A DNA stretch of 64,000 nucleotides from Thalassospira mesophila (GTDB taxonomy: Bacteria > Pseudomonadota > Alphaproteobacteria > Rhodospirillales > Thalassospiraceae), in assembly GCF_002115755.1 (NCBI RefSeq), contig NZ_JFKA01000007.1, forward strand, positions 1 to 64,000, written 5' to 3'. The notes under the pieces were generated by a model that saw nothing but the letters and a program-made list of their open reading frames with translations, ran no database searches and had not been told where the DNA came from. Positions 37,863 to 47,338 of this stretch are shown here, piece by piece. A program made the position numbers and the translations under genes. Each line of letters starts with the position of its first letter. Positions within the stretch are counted from its first letter, which is position 1.

Positions 37863-39518
37863 ATGTATCGTTATGACGATTTTGACCGCCAGCTTGTTGC
37901 GGAACGCACCGCGCAGTTTCGCGACCAGGTTGCCCGGCGTATTTCCGGCGAACTGACCGAAGACCAGTTCAAACCTCTGCGCCTGATGAATGGCGTTTAT
38001 TTGCAACTGCATGCCTATATGCTGCGTGTTGCCGTGCCTTATGGCACCCTGAACGGCGAACAGATGCGCAAGCTGGGTTATATTGCGCGCACATATGACA
38101 AGGGCTATGGTCATTTCACCACCCGGCAGAATATCCAGTATAACTGGCCGAAACTAAACGAAATTCCCGATGCGCTGGCCGATCTGGCAACGGTTGAAAT
38201 GCATGCCATTCAAACCTCGGGCAACTGCATTCGTAATACCACGACCGATCAATATGCCGGTGCGGCCGCCGACGAAATTGAAGATCCGCGCCCCTATTGC
38301 GAACTGATCCGCCAATGGTCGACGTTTCACCCGGAATTTACCTATCTGCCGCGCAAGTTTAAAATTGCGGTTACCGGATCCCCCAATGATCGTGCCGCAG
38401 TACGTGTGCATGACATTGGGCTGCGCATGCACAAAAACGCTGCCGGTGAAACCGGGTTTGAGGTGACAATTGGCGGCGGTTTGGGCCGCACACCGTTTGT
38501 CGGTAAAACCGTGCGCGATTTTATCGGCAAAAATGATTTGTTTTCGTATCTGGAAGCCATTTTGCGGGTTTATAACCGCTTTGGCCGCCGCGATAACAAA
38601 TACAAGGCGCGGTTCAAAATTCTGGTTCACGAAGTTGGCATTGATGATATCCGCCAGCAAGTCGAAGAAGAATGGGCGAAAATCAAGGACGGCTCCTTGC
38701 GAGTGAGCGATGACGAAATTGCGCAATATATTGCCCAGTTTGCCCCGCCTGCGTTTGAAGAATTGCAAGATAACGACCCGGAATTTGAACGCCGCAAACA
38801 GGCCCATCCCGATTTTGCCGCCTGGGTGCGTTCAAACGTGATTGCGCACAAGCAGCCCGGTTATGCCATTGCCAATATTTCGCTAAAACCGATTGGCGGT
38901 ATTCCCGGCGATGCCACGGCCGCGCAAATGGAACTGGTCGGCGATCTTGCCGATCAATACAGCTTTGGCGATGTGCGCGTTACCCACGAACAAAACCTTG
39001 TTCTGCCCCATGTTAAAAAGGCCGATCTTTTTTCCTTGTGGGCCGAATTGAACGGCGCGCAACTGGCAACTGCCAATCTGGGATTTGTGACCGACATTAT
39101 TGCCTGCCCGGGGCTGGATTATTGCGCCTTGGCAACCGCACGGTCGATCCCGCTGTCGCAGCGCATTTCCGAACGATTTGGCGATCTGGAACGTCAATAT
39201 GATATTGGCGAACTAAAGATCAAAATTTCGGGCTGTATCAATGCCTGCGGGCATCACCATGTTGGCCATATCGGCATTTTGGGCCTCGATAAGCGCGGTA
39301 AGGAATTTTACCAGATCACGTTGGGGGGCGATGCCAGCCAGGATGCAGCCATTGGCAAAATTGCCGGTGCCGGTTTTTCCGAGGCCGAGGTTGTCGACGC
39401 AATTGAAGCACTGATTACCCGTTACATCGACATTCGTACAGTTGGCGAACGTTTCATCGATACCTATCGCCGTGTTGGCATGGACCCGTTCAAGGAGGTG
39501 CTTTATGGCGATCGTTAA
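37863..39518 (+). CDS. cysI: Nitrite/sulfite reductase, siroheme type
   Basis: A 551-residue siroheme and 4Fe-4S enzyme that reduces sulfite to sulfide (or nitrite to ammonia) for assimilation. Two ferredoxin-like half domains (first residues 40-105, second from about 340) flank the siroheme domains. The cluster ligands are C415 and C421 (CPGLDYC) and C458 and C462 (CINAC). The alphaproteobacterial enzyme works with DUF2849 and DUF934 partners and probably takes electrons from ferredoxin or an unlinked flavoprotein, since no cysJ is present. Sulfite is favoured over nitrite by context. Confidence 0.92.
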   Translation: MYRYDDFDRQLVAERTAQFRDQVARRISGELTEDQFKPLRLMNGVYLQLHAYMLRVAVPYGTLNGEQMRKLGYIARTYDKGYGHFTTRQNIQYNWPKLNEIPDALADLATVEMHAIQTSGNCIRNTTTDQYAGAAADEIEDPRPYCELIRQWSTFHPEFTYLPRKFKIAVTGSPNDRAAVRVHDIGLRMHKNAAGETGFEVTIGGGLGRTPFVGKTVRDFIGKNDLFSYLEAILRVYNRFGRRDNKYKARFKILVHEVGIDDIRQQVEEEWAKIKDGSLRVSDDEIAQYIAQFAPPAFEELQDNDPEFERRKQAHPDFAAWVRSNVIAHKQPGYAIANISLKPIGGIPGDATAAQMELVGDLADQYSFGDVRVTHEQNLVLPHVKKADLFSLWAELNGAQLATANLGFVTDIIACPGLDYCALATARSIPLSQRISERFGDLERQYDIGELKIKISGCINACGHHHVGHIGILGLDKRGKEFYQITLGGDASQDAAIGKIAGAGFSEAEVVDAIEALITRYIDIRTVGERFIDTYRRVGMDPFKEVLYGDR

Positions 39519-40032
39519 GAATGATTGCGTGATCGACAATGAATGGGTCGCGCTTGATGATGAAAGTTCGGTGCCTGAAAGCGGGGCAAATGTGCTGGTT
39601 AGTCTGGCGCGGTTTAAAGCCGAGCATGACAGCCTGATCGCCCGCAATGGCGGGCTGGGCGTGTTGCTGGTACCCGGCGATGCCCCGGAAGATCTGGCCG
39701 ACGATATCGACCGGTTTTCGCTGATTGCGGTGAAATTCCCGGCCTATACCGACGGGCGCGGATATTCCTATGGCCGTATTTTGCGGGAGCGTTATGGCTA
39801 TAAGGGTGAAATGCGCGCGGTTGGCGATGTGCTGCGCGATCAGATTTTATACATGCACCGCTGCGGCTTTGATGCCTATGAGATGGCTGACGACGGTGAT
39901 GTTGCGCTTGAAAAGGTGCGTGCTGCCTTGCGCGATATGACGGTTTATTACCAGCCCACCGGGGATGACCGTGCCACCGCAGGCTCGTTGCGCGAGCGTC
40001 GCCGGGCCGCCCTTGACGGGGCGTCATCGTAA
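39505..40032 (+). CDS. DUF934 protein of the sulfite reductase cluster
   Basis: A 175-residue DUF934 protein. The start at 39505 has a perfect AAGGAGGTG and overlaps the reductase gene by 14 bases, so translation is coupled. DUF934 proteins (annotated as oxidoreductases in some genomes) follow cysI in many proteobacteria and are presumed to take part in assimilatory sulfite reduction. The DIDRFSLIAVKFPAYTDGRGYSYGRILRER region is the family core (given here as DIDRFSLIAVKFPAY followed by TDGRGYSYGRIL). No cysH follows, unlike the commonest arrangement. Confidence 0.88.
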   Translation: MAIVKNDCVIDNEWVALDDESSVPESGANVLVSLARFKAEHDSLIARNGGLGVLLVPGDAPEDLADDIDRFSLIAVKFPAYTDGRGYSYGRILRERYGYKGEMRAVGDVLRDQILYMHRCGFDAYEMADDGDVALEKVRAALRDMTVYYQPTGDDRATAGSLRERRRAALDGASS

Positions 40033-40110
40033 GATATTTCGATATAAACTGCCGACTGAACCTTGAATGGGCACCTTATTGGTGTCCATTTTTTTTGGTG
40101 TCCTTAAACA

Positions 40111-40137
40111 AAAATGCACCCCGAAGGATGCATTTTG
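40111..40137. terminator. Bidirectional terminator between DUF934 gene and cbtA
   Basis: Stem aaaatgca / tgcatttt, extended by two G-C pairs with one bulged A, and T residues on both sides. It lies 44 bases past the cbtA stop and 78 bases past the DUF934 gene stop. Confidence 0.7.
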
Positions 40138-40180
40138 CCGTGGAAGCGCGTTGGTGAACCGGCTAAGGCCGCTATGCCGT

Positions 40181-41005
40181 CTATGCTTGTGATAAAGGCT
40201 TGCGCGCCAGAAATGCGCCCGATAAACCGCCCAGCACCAACCAGAAACCTGCACTGGTAATGATCGATGCAATGGCAAATTCGGCGGCGAGTTCGGCAGG
40301 CAGGGAGCCACCAAGGGCTTCTGCGACATGGGGCGCGCCATAAAGATGCGGGGTGACAATGGCCACCAGCCCTACCAGTTTATAAATCCAGCCCCGGCCA
40401 AAGGCGATCAGGGCCAAGCCGGCGGCGCCGCCAATAGCGGCACTAAGCCACCATATTTGCCGGGCTTCCAGCGGGGCGGATACAGAACCGGGTAATTCGG
40501 GCGGCAGGCCCAGAGATGGCAACAGTGAAAAAGCCAAAAACCCGCACACGCCCCACATCAAACCCTGACGGATGGTAATGTCTTTGCCGCGCAACACAAT
40601 TCCGGCGCATAGCAACAGGGCATAACCAACACCGATCACGATATTGGCAAGCAAGGTATAGGAAATACGTTCAAAGCCGTCTTGCGGTGCCCAGGCGTTT
40701 TCGTCGTGATGATGGTCGCTGGCGGTGGTGGTGGCATCGCCATGATCATGGTCGTGGGTAGTATTGGCGGTGGCGCCTGCATGGTCGTGCGCGTGATCAT
40801 GGTCAGGGGCGGCTGTGGCAAGGGTGCCTGATGCTGTTTCCGGTGCGGTTGCCAGCGTCTGTGACGCTGTCGTCGCGGCGTCCATTTCCTCGTAGGTTTC
40901 GGCCTCAAGGATAAGGGGGGTGACTTTTAAATGCTGGGCAGCGGAAACAAACACGCCCCCAAGCACGCCAGCGAAAATCGCGGCGAACAGGATACGTTGA
41001 ATCAT
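40181..41005 (-). CDS. cbtA: Cobalt transporter CbtA
   Basis: A 274-residue inner membrane protein of the CbtA family, proposed to import cobalt for vitamin B12. Six or so hydrophobic segments are visible: one at residues 5-25, the others after residue 115. Between them, about residues 60-105, lies a loop with many histidines and aspartates (PDHDHAHDH, THDHDHGD, SDHHHDEN), a likely metal-collecting segment facing the periplasm. cbtB is 27 bases upstream, and a cobalamin riboswitch precedes both. Confidence 0.9.
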   Translation of the reverse strand: MIQRILFAAIFAGVLGGVFVSAAQHLKVTPLILEAETYEEMDAATTASQTLATAPETASGTLATAAPDHDHAHDHAGATANTTHDHDHGDATTTASDHHHDENAWAPQDGFERISYTLLANIVIGVGYALLLCAGIVLRGKDITIRQGLMWGVCGFLAFSLLPSLGLPPELPGSVSAPLEARQIWWLSAAIGGAAGLALIAFGRGWIYKLVGLVAIVTPHLYGAPHVAEALGGSLPAELAAEFAIASIITSAGFWLVLGGLSGAFLARKPLSQA

Positions 41006-41032
41006 ATCGAAAGACCTTTGGGGCGGTTTGCC

Positions 41033-41206
41033 TTAGTGGCAGGGGAACGCAAATGCATGGCGCCCGTCATGGGCGGCATTATGCAGGGTGTTGGCACTGG
41101 CAAAACCGGCCCCATACAACAAAACCCCGCCCAGAACCATCGCTACGGCGGCCGCCGCAATGCGCTGGCTAATTCCCAAAGATACTGTTTTGGTCGCTGT
41201 CGTCAT
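41033..41206 (-). CDS. cbtB: Cobalt transporter subunit CbtB
   Basis: A 57-residue single-pass membrane protein, ATG at 41206 to TAA at 41033. A hydrophobic helix (IAAAAVAMVLGGVLLYGAGF) is followed by the family's C-terminal metal motif with regularly spaced histidines, HNAAHDGRHAFAFPCH. CbtB and CbtA are known as a B12-regulated pair from comparative genomics. The Shine-Dalgarno GGGAG lies 10 bases from the ATG within a small hairpin. Confidence 0.92.
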   Translation of the reverse strand: MTTATKTVSLGISQRIAAAAVAMVLGGVLLYGAGFASANTLHNAAHDGRHAFAFPCH

Positions 41207-41212
41207 TTTCAG

Positions 41213-41231
41213 AAAACTCCCTCCGAGTTTT
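41213..41231 (-). promoter_or_regulatory. Hairpin holding the cbtB ribosome binding site
   Basis: On the minus strand AAAACTC and GAGTTTT pair around the loop GGAGG, so the Shine-Dalgarno is in the loop and right arm. It may be the expression platform of the riboswitch, controlling translation. Confidence 0.45.
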
Positions 41232-41271
41232 TGTGTGTACCCCGAACGGCCAAATAATTTCGGCCAAACGT

Positions 41272-41475
41272 CCGTGCAGGCAGGTTTCCTGGCTCGTGGG
41301 TCGTCGCTGAAAACAACCTTCCCGATCCTTTAAGACTGCGGATCAGTGACCATTCCCGTTTTCAACTCGCCACTCACAGTTGCGGGGGCAGCCCGGGCGC
41401 AGGATGCAACGCTTTTTAACGCCAGACGCATCCTTTTCCCGTGTTCCCTTGGCCAAACAGGCCAAACCCGACACA
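41272..41475 (-). ncRNA. Cobalamin riboswitch upstream of cbtBA
   Basis: Read on the minus strand the leader contains the conserved core GGCTGCCCCCGCAACTG near 41379-41395 and the B12 box GAGCCAGGAAACCTGCC near 41280-41296, in the proper order and distance, with paired regions between them. These are the hallmark elements of the adenosylcobalamin riboswitch. High B12 would turn off cobalt uptake. Outer boundaries are approximate. Confidence 0.92.
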
Positions 41476-41696
41476 GGAGCCGAATATGACATTCTCTGTC
41501 CGCAAGGGAAAGACAAAACCGCCATATGCAAATTTGCGCAAAGGGAGAGCAGGGCGATACTTTCGTTGGGATTTAAATAAAAACTATTCGTAAGGGGTGG
41601 TTTAGGATGTTCGTGTGAAACGTGTCACTGCGCATCAGGACAATTTAGTAGATAATACCTATACAATGAGATAATAACGGCGAACTAAAGGGGATA
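41476..41696. other. Divergent region before the chemoreceptor gene
   Basis: About 220 bases between the riboswitch 5' side and the chemoreceptor. TATACAAT at about 41661-41668 may be the -10 of the receptor promoter. A near-palindrome TTTGCGCAAATTTGC type sequence occurs around 41527-41540. No gene seen. Confidence 0.35.
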
Positions 41697-43391
41697 ATGG
41701 AAGACGGGGTTGTCGTGTTAAAGAATATTAGTATTTCGAAAAAGATCTTTGGGGGCTTTGGCCTGATTGTGGCGCTGCTGCTGGTTATTACGGTGGTATC
41801 GGGCCTGTCGTTGCGGGCGGCCGATGACAACTTTAAAAGTTATCGCCAGCTTGCCTTGCAAACCAATCTGGCCGGTCGGGTACAGGCAAATTTGCTGGAA
41901 ACCCGGTTGGCGGCAAAGGACTTTTTGCTGACAATGTCGGAAAAGTCGGAGGCTGCAGCGAAAAAACGCGCGGCTGCGACACTGGATTTGAACCGGCAAC
42001 TGTCAGAAGTTAACACCCAGGACAATGTTCACAGTTTGCTGGCAGGTGCGGCAGCAGAATTGCAGCAATATCTTGAGGCCTTCAACCAGGTTGTTGATCT
42101 GACCAGGAAGGGCGATACGGCGTCGCTTGCCCGTCGGGATGCGCTGGTACACGGGACGCTTGATGTGATCGGCCCCCAGATTGCGTCGGTGATGGAAGAA
42201 CTGAAGCTGTCATTGAAGGCCGAACAGGATGAGCTCGGCCCGCGTGCCAGCAGTGCAACCGAAATGGCTATGATTGTGTCGATTACGGTCTCGCTGGTGG
42301 CATTGGTATTGGGGGCTGTTGCCGCCTTTATGGTCGGGCAGGGTATTTCCCGGCCGGTGCTGGCGTTAACCGATGCCATGCGCGCCCTGGCCGCCGGCGA
42401 TAAATCAACCGACATTCCCGGTCAGGATCATAACGACGAAATCGGTGATATGTCGGCGGCCGTTCTGGTGTTCAAGCAAAATATGCAAAAGGCCGATGAC
42501 CTGGCGCAAAAAGAACTTGAAGCACAGCATCGCCGCGTGCAGCGCACCGAAATGATTGACCGCCTGACCACCGATTTTGACCATGATGTGAGCGACGCGC
42601 TGAAAACCGTTGCCGCAGCGGCGACAGAAATGCAGGCCACCGCGCAATCCATGACGGCAACGGCCGAGGAAACCGGTCGTCAGTCAACCGCGGTTGCTGC
42701 GGCGTCTGATCAGGCATCAAGCAATGTGCAGATGGTGGCCAGTGCTGCCGAAGAATTAAGCGCGTCGATCAATGAAATCAGCCATCAGGTGAGCCAGTCC
42801 TCGCAAATTTCGACCAAAGCGGTCAGCGATGCCGAGCAGACCAATATTCAGGTCAAAGGTTTGGCCGAAGCCGCGCAGAAAATTGGCGACGTTGTGAACC
42901 TGATTAACGACATTGCCAACCAGACCAATTTGCTGGCCCTGAATGCGACGATTGAGGCGGCACGCGCCGGTGAAGCAGGTAAAGGGTTTGCCGTGGTTGC
43001 GGCTGAAGTGAAAAATCTGGCATCGGCAACCGCACGTGCGACCGATGAAATTACCAGCCAGATCACCGGTATTCAGAATGAAACCCGCGAGGCGGTGCTT
43101 GCCATTCAGTCAATCGGTGGCACCATTGCCCAGATTAACGAGATTGCCGCCAATATTGCCAGTGCGGTTGAGCAGCAAGGGGCCGCAACCCAGGAAATTA
43201 CCCGCAATGTGCAACAGGCATATTCGGGCACCAGCGAAGTTTCGCAAAATATTTCCGGCGTTACCGAGGCGGTTTCGTCAACCGGGGCTGCTGCCGAACA
43301 GGTTCTGGCGGCATCGGGCGAATTGTCCGAGCAATCCGAGGTCTTGCGCAGCCGGGTCGAACAGTTTTTGCACGCTGTCAAAACGGCCTGA
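41697..43391 (+). CDS. Methyl-accepting chemotaxis protein
   Basis: A 564-residue transmembrane chemoreceptor. A helix at about residues 18-38 anchors a periplasmic, mostly helical sensor (about 40-190, four-helix-bundle type), a second helix lies at about 195-218, followed by a HAMP domain ([19 protein letters not shown]) and the cytoplasmic signalling domain with the highly conserved hairpin tip [21 protein letters not shown]. Ligand unknown. A GTG at 41712 is an alternative start. It lies alone, without che genes, and ends at a terminator. Confidence 0.93.
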   Translation: MEDGVVVLKNISISKKIFGGFGLIVALLLVITVVSGLSLRAADDNFKSYRQLALQTNLAGRVQANLLETRLAAKDFLLTMSEKSEAAAKKRAAATLDLNRQLSEVNTQDNVHSLLAGAAAELQQYLEAFNQVVDLTRKGDTASLARRDALVHGTLDVIGPQIASVMEELKLSLKAEQDELGPRASSATEMAMIVSITVSLVALVLGAVAAFMVGQGISRPVLALTDAMRALAAGDKSTDIPGQDHNDEIGDMSAAVLVFKQNMQKADDLAQKELEAQHRRVQRTEMIDRLTTDFDHDVSDALKTVAAAATEMQATAQSMTATAEETGRQSTAVAAASDQASSNVQMVASAAEELSASINEISHQVSQSSQISTKAVSDAEQTNIQVKGLAEAAQKIGDVVNLINDIANQTNLLALNATIEAARAGEAGKGFAVVAAEVKNLASATARATDEITSQITGIQNETREAVLAIQSIGGTIAQINEIAANIASAVEQQGAATQEITRNVQQAYSGTSEVSQNISGVTEAVSSTGAAAEQVLAASGELSEQSEVLRSRVEQFLHAVKTA

Positions 43392-43483
43392 TGCCGTAAC
43401 CCGTGCCAGGATCCAGACAATAGCGTGAATATCGGATCAGAATAAAAAACCGATACGCAAAGCATAAAACACGAGCAAACAAG

Positions 43484-43525
43484 AACCCTTGCAGCATATG
43501 TAACATGTTGCGGGGGTTTTTGTTT
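43484..43525 (+). terminator. Terminator after the chemoreceptor gene
   Basis: A 14-bp stem with three G-U pairs (aacccttgcagcat / atgttgcgggggtt) and 7-base loop, followed by TTTGTTT. Confidence 0.75.
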
Positions 43526-43584
43526 GGGGAACAGTGCAAAACCGGGCTGGTTTGGCGCGAAAATTAAGCGTTACGCGCCGTGTA

Positions 43585-44508
43585 TCAGTTCAGGTGAGCC
43601 GATATTGCCAGTTGCGCCTTGGATGCGGATGGTCGCCCGACCCGGCTGCAAATCCAGTGTCCGGTTGCGACCAGTTTTTCCAGATCAACACCGCTTTCAA
43701 TGCCAAGGCCGTTAAGCATGTAAACGACATCTTCGGTGGCAACATTGCCGCTGGCACCTTGCGCATAGGGGCAGCCACCCAGGCCCGCCACCGAACTGTC
43801 AATGGTGGCAATGCCCATTTGCAGGGCGGCCAGCAAATTGGCCAGGGCTTGACCATAGGTGTCGTGGAAATGGGCGGCTATTTTTTCAATCGGAATGTTT
43901 TGCGCAACGGCGGCAATCATATCCTGCGCTTTGACAGGCGTCCCCGTGCCAATGGTGTCGCCAAGGCTGACTTCATAACAGCCCATCTCATAGAGTTCCT
44001 GTGCAACCCCGGCGACCTTGGCCGGGGCAACATCACCTTCATACGGGCAGCCCAGCACGCACGAGACATAGCCCCGCACGGCGACGTTGTTTTTGCGCGC
44101 CTTGTCGATCACCGGGCGAAACCGTTTCAGGCTGTCGGCAATCGAACAATTGATGTTTTTTTGCGAAAAACTTTCCGAGGCGGAACCAAAAACCGAAACT
44201 TCGGTGGCCCCGGCGGCAATGGCGGCGTCCAGTCCTTTCAGGTTGGGGGTTAGAACCGGATAGGTCACACCATCCTTGCGGCTGATCTGGGTCATCACGT
44301 CGTGGGCATCGCCCATTTGCGGCACCCATTTGGGGCTGACAAACGCGGTGGCTTCGATTACTGAAAGTCCGGCTTCGCCCAATTGATGGATCAACTCGAT
44401 TTTGGTGGCAGTGGAAACCATCGCCTTTTCATTTTGCAGACCGTCACGCGGGCCGACTTCAACAATCTTTACCTGTTTGGGCAAATTTCCCAGCGTGCGC
44501 CGTGGCAT
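43585..44508 (-). CDS. mvaB: Hydroxymethylglutaryl-CoA lyase
   Basis: MvaB (LiuE) splits HMG-CoA into acetyl-CoA and acetoacetate, the last step of leucine breakdown. The 307-residue TIM-barrel enzyme has the start motif [11 protein letters not shown] and the signature [19 protein letters not shown] with the catalytic cysteine near residue 240. It is the last gene of the operon mccB-liuC-mccA-mvaB; only 2 bases separate it from mccA. Confidence 0.96.
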   Translation of the reverse strand: MPRRTLGNLPKQVKIVEVGPRDGLQNEKAMVSTATKIELIHQLGEAGLSVIEATAFVSPKWVPQMGDAHDVMTQISRKDGVTYPVLTPNLKGLDAAIAAGATEVSVFGSASESFSQKNINCSIADSLKRFRPVIDKARKNNVAVRGYVSCVLGCPYEGDVAPAKVAGVAQELYEMGCYEVSLGDTIGTGTPVKAQDMIAAVAQNIPIEKIAAHFHDTYGQALANLLAALQMGIATIDSSVAGLGGCPYAQGASGNVATEDVVYMLNGLGIESGVDLEKLVATGHWICSRVGRPSASKAQLAISAHLN

Positions 44509-44510
44509 GG

Positions 44511-46511
44511 TCAGGCCTCCTCGATTGCAATCAATTCGTCGCCGTCGCCCACCTGGTCGCCAACGGCAAAATACACTTCCCGAACGGTTCCTGAAACGGG
44601 GGCAGAAATGGTATGTTCCATCTTCATGGCCTCCATAATCACCAGTTTGTCACCAGCTGTCACAGCATCGCCGGTTTTTGCCATCACTGCAATGATCTTG
44701 CCGGGCATGGGCGCGTTAAGGTTGCCCGCGGCACCCGCATTGGCACCGGCATTTTCGGCAGGATCAAATATTTCCAGCCGGTCCATCTTGCCAGGACGAA
44801 AAATTGTCAGGCTGTTGCCAACCCGGCGCACGTCGGCGCGTTTGCGAATGCCATCAAATGTTGCGGTGATATTACCGTTGTTATGGTGGGCCTGTTCCAC
44901 GCGCACGGTGCCGCCGCCGGGCAAATCGCAGATATAACCAAAATCACGATAGTGAACCTTGACGGTCAGATCATCGTCATTGTGACGCAAGATAATATCA
45001 TGATGGTTGTCGTCATTCATGCGCCAGCCATTGGTGCTGTGCCACGGCGACCACGGGTCGGTGCTGGCACTTGCGTAAGTGCGCGATTCGCAATCGCGCT
45101 GGTGCAAAACCTCCAGCGCAGCAAAGCATAATGCGTCATTGTCGGGCAGGGACGGGGCGGGGATCAGGTCGTTGATGTAAGTGGGGATAAACCCGGTTTC
45201 GACCTCGGCGCGCTCAAAGGCCGGATGGCGGGCGATGTTGGCCAAAAAGCCGGTATTGGTGGTGACGCCCACAATTTGCACATTATCGAGTGCGCGCGAC
45301 AAACGCCGCAAGGCCGATGTTCTATCCTGATCCCAGACAATCAGCTTGGCTATCATGGGGTCATAATGGATGGACACAACGCCGCCCTGATAGACCCCGG
45401 TATCAATGCGCACATGCGGGCTGGCGGCGGGCATGTGCATGTGAACCAGTTTGCCGGTGGCGGGCAAAAAATCATTGTGCGGGTCTTCGGCATAAAGACG
45501 CACTTCAAAGGCATGACCGTTGATTTTTAACTGGTCCTGCGTTTTGGGCAGGGTTTCGCCATCTGCCACGCGCAATTGCCATTCGACCAGGTCTTCACCC
45601 GTGATCATTTCGGTCACCGGATGTTCGACCTGCAGGCGAGTATTCATTTCCATGAAATAAAAATCACCCGAGGCATCCAGCAGAAATTCAACCGTGCCAG
45701 CGCCCTGATAGCCAATGGCGCGCGCCGCATCGACGGCAGCCTTGCCCATGCGGGCACGAAGGTCCTCGGGCATGTTGGGTGCGGGGGCTTCTTCGATTAC
45801 TTTTTGGTGGCGGCGCTGCAACGAGCAATCGCGCTCAAACAAATAAACCGCATTGCCATGGGCATCGGCAAAAACCTGAATTTCAACATGGCGGGGATGC
45901 TGTATCAGCTTTTCAATCAGGCAATGGTCATCGCCAAAGCTGGACCGGGCTTCGCGTTTGCAACTGATCAGGGCATCGGCAAAATCGGCGGCGGTTTCAA
46001 CCGCGCGCATGCCTTTGCCGCCGCCGCCGGCGGATGCCTTGATCAGAACCGGATAGCCGATTTTATCGGCTTCTGCTGCCAAAAGGTCCGGGTCCTGATC
46101 GGCACCATGATAGCCCGGCACCAGCGGCACGCCAGCTTTTGCCATGATCTTTTTGGCTTCGGATTTGGACCCCATCGCGCGAATGGCGCTGGCAGGCGGG
46201 CCGACAAAAACGGCACCTGCTTTGGCAATGGCATCGGCGAAACCGGCATTTTCGGATAAAAATCCATAACCGGGATGCACGGCATCGGCCCCGGATTTTG
46301 CCAGAACGTCCAGCAACCGGTCTGTGCGCAAATAGCTGTCCGCCGGGGCGGGGCCGCCAATGTGCCATGCCTCGTCGGCCTGTTGCACATGCAGGGCATT
46401 GGCATCTGCGTCGGAATAAACGGCAATGGTGGTAATGCCCATGCGTTTGGCGGTGGCAATAACCCGGCAGGCAATTTCACCGCGATTGGCGATCAGCAGT
46501 TTGCGCAGCAT
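44511..46511 (-). CDS. mccA: Methylcrotonyl-CoA carboxylase, biotin-carrying alpha subunit
   Basis: MccA (LiuD) carboxylates biotin and carries it to the beta subunit. From the ATG at 46511 it has 666 residues: biotin carboxylase N-domain ([14 protein letters not shown]), ATP-grasp with [12 protein letters not shown], the carboxylase C-domain, a linker domain, and the biotinyl domain with the acceptor lysine in EAMKMEHT near the C-terminus. By itself it could be another acyl-CoA carboxylase alpha subunit, but the neighbours mvaB and mccB settle the leucine pathway role. Confidence 0.95.
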   Translation of the reverse strand: MLRKLLIANRGEIACRVIATAKRMGITTIAVYSDADANALHVQQADEAWHIGGPAPADSYLRTDRLLDVLAKSGADAVHPGYGFLSENAGFADAIAKAGAVFVGPPASAIRAMGSKSEAKKIMAKAGVPLVPGYHGADQDPDLLAAEADKIGYPVLIKASAGGGGKGMRAVETAADFADALISCKREARSSFGDDHCLIEKLIQHPRHVEIQVFADAHGNAVYLFERDCSLQRRHQKVIEEAPAPNMPEDLRARMGKAAVDAARAIGYQGAGTVEFLLDASGDFYFMEMNTRLQVEHPVTEMITGEDLVEWQLRVADGETLPKTQDQLKINGHAFEVRLYAEDPHNDFLPATGKLVHMHMPAASPHVRIDTGVYQGGVVSIHYDPMIAKLIVWDQDRTSALRRLSRALDNVQIVGVTTNTGFLANIARHPAFERAEVETGFIPTYINDLIPAPSLPDNDALCFAALEVLHQRDCESRTYASASTDPWSPWHSTNGWRMNDDNHHDIILRHNDDDLTVKVHYRDFGYICDLPGGGTVRVEQAHHNNGNITATFDGIRKRADVRRVGNSLTIFRPGKMDRLEIFDPAENAGANAGAAGNLNAPMPGKIIAVMAKTGDAVTAGDKLVIMEAMKMEHTISAPVSGTVREVYFAVGDQVGDGDELIAIEEA

Positions 46512-46515
46512 GTGT

Positions 46516-47322
46516 TTATTCCTTAATCCAGAAGGCGGATCGTTTTTCAAGAAAGGCGCTTACCCCTTCGCGGCCTTCGGAGCTGGCGCGTTGATCGGCG
46601 ATGCGGGCGGCGGTTTCTTCAATCAGGTCGTCGTCAATCGGGTGTGCGGCGATGGCATAAATCAGGTCCTTGGCGGCGGCCATGGCGCTTGGGCTGTTTT
46701 GCAATAAAAGCTGCGCCATCTCGTCGCCCCTGGCGATCAACTCGTCCGCTTCGGTGATCTCATGGACCAGACCAATTTTTTGCGCGGTGGCGGCATCAAA
46801 CCGTTCGGCGCTAATGAAATATCGCCGCGCCTGTGCCGTGCCGATGGCCGCGATCACGTAGGGTGAAATCACGGCGGGGATCAGCCCCAGTCGCGTTTCC
46901 GACAAGCAAAATTTTGCCCGGTCCGAGGCGATAACAATATCGCAACAGGCAGCCAGGCCAACGCCGCCGCCAAATGCCGCGCCATTGACCATGGCAATGG
47001 TGGGTTTGCTCATGAAATTAAGGGTTTTCATCAGCGTTGCCAGATGGCGTGAATCCGCCAGGTTTTCAGCACGGCTGTACTCGGCCATGCGTTTCATCCA
47101 GTTAAGGTCGGCCCCGGCAGAAAAGCTTTTGCCCGCGCCCGTCAACTGCACCACACGCACGGCAGTGTCGGCGTTCAGGGTGGTTAGCGTGGCGGTTAAA
47201 TCGCGGATCAGGGCATCGTCAAAGGCATTGTGAATGTCGGGGCGGTTTAGCGTAACCCGCCCAATGCCGTTTTGATTGATGGTGCAGATCAGGGCGGTGT
47301 TATCGCCGTTAACTTTTGACAT
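46516..47322 (-). CDS. liuC: Methylglutaconyl-CoA hydratase (enoyl-CoA hydratase family)
   Basis: A 268-residue crotonase, predicted to hydrate 3-methylglutaconyl-CoA to HMG-CoA. Start at 47322 with AGGGGA upstream. Visible are LNRPDIHNAFDDALI, the oxyanion-hole segment FSAGADLNWM and GAAFGGGVGLAACCDI. It lies between mccB and mccA, where this hydratase occurs in liu operons. Substrate is deduced from context. Confidence 0.92.
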   Translation of the reverse strand: MSKVNGDNTALICTINQNGIGRVTLNRPDIHNAFDDALIRDLTATLTTLNADTAVRVVQLTGAGKSFSAGADLNWMKRMAEYSRAENLADSRHLATLMKTLNFMSKPTIAMVNGAAFGGGVGLAACCDIVIASDRAKFCLSETRLGLIPAVISPYVIAAIGTAQARRYFISAERFDAATAQKIGLVHEITEADELIARGDEMAQLLLQNSPSAMAAAKDLIYAIAAHPIDDDLIEETAARIADQRASSEGREGVSAFLEKRSAFWIKE

Positions 47323-47338
47323 GGTTATATCCCCTGCA

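Noticed and set aside
45576-46259. 227-residue plus-strand open frame opposite mccA
   Set aside because: No domain, entirely within mccA, which is clear.
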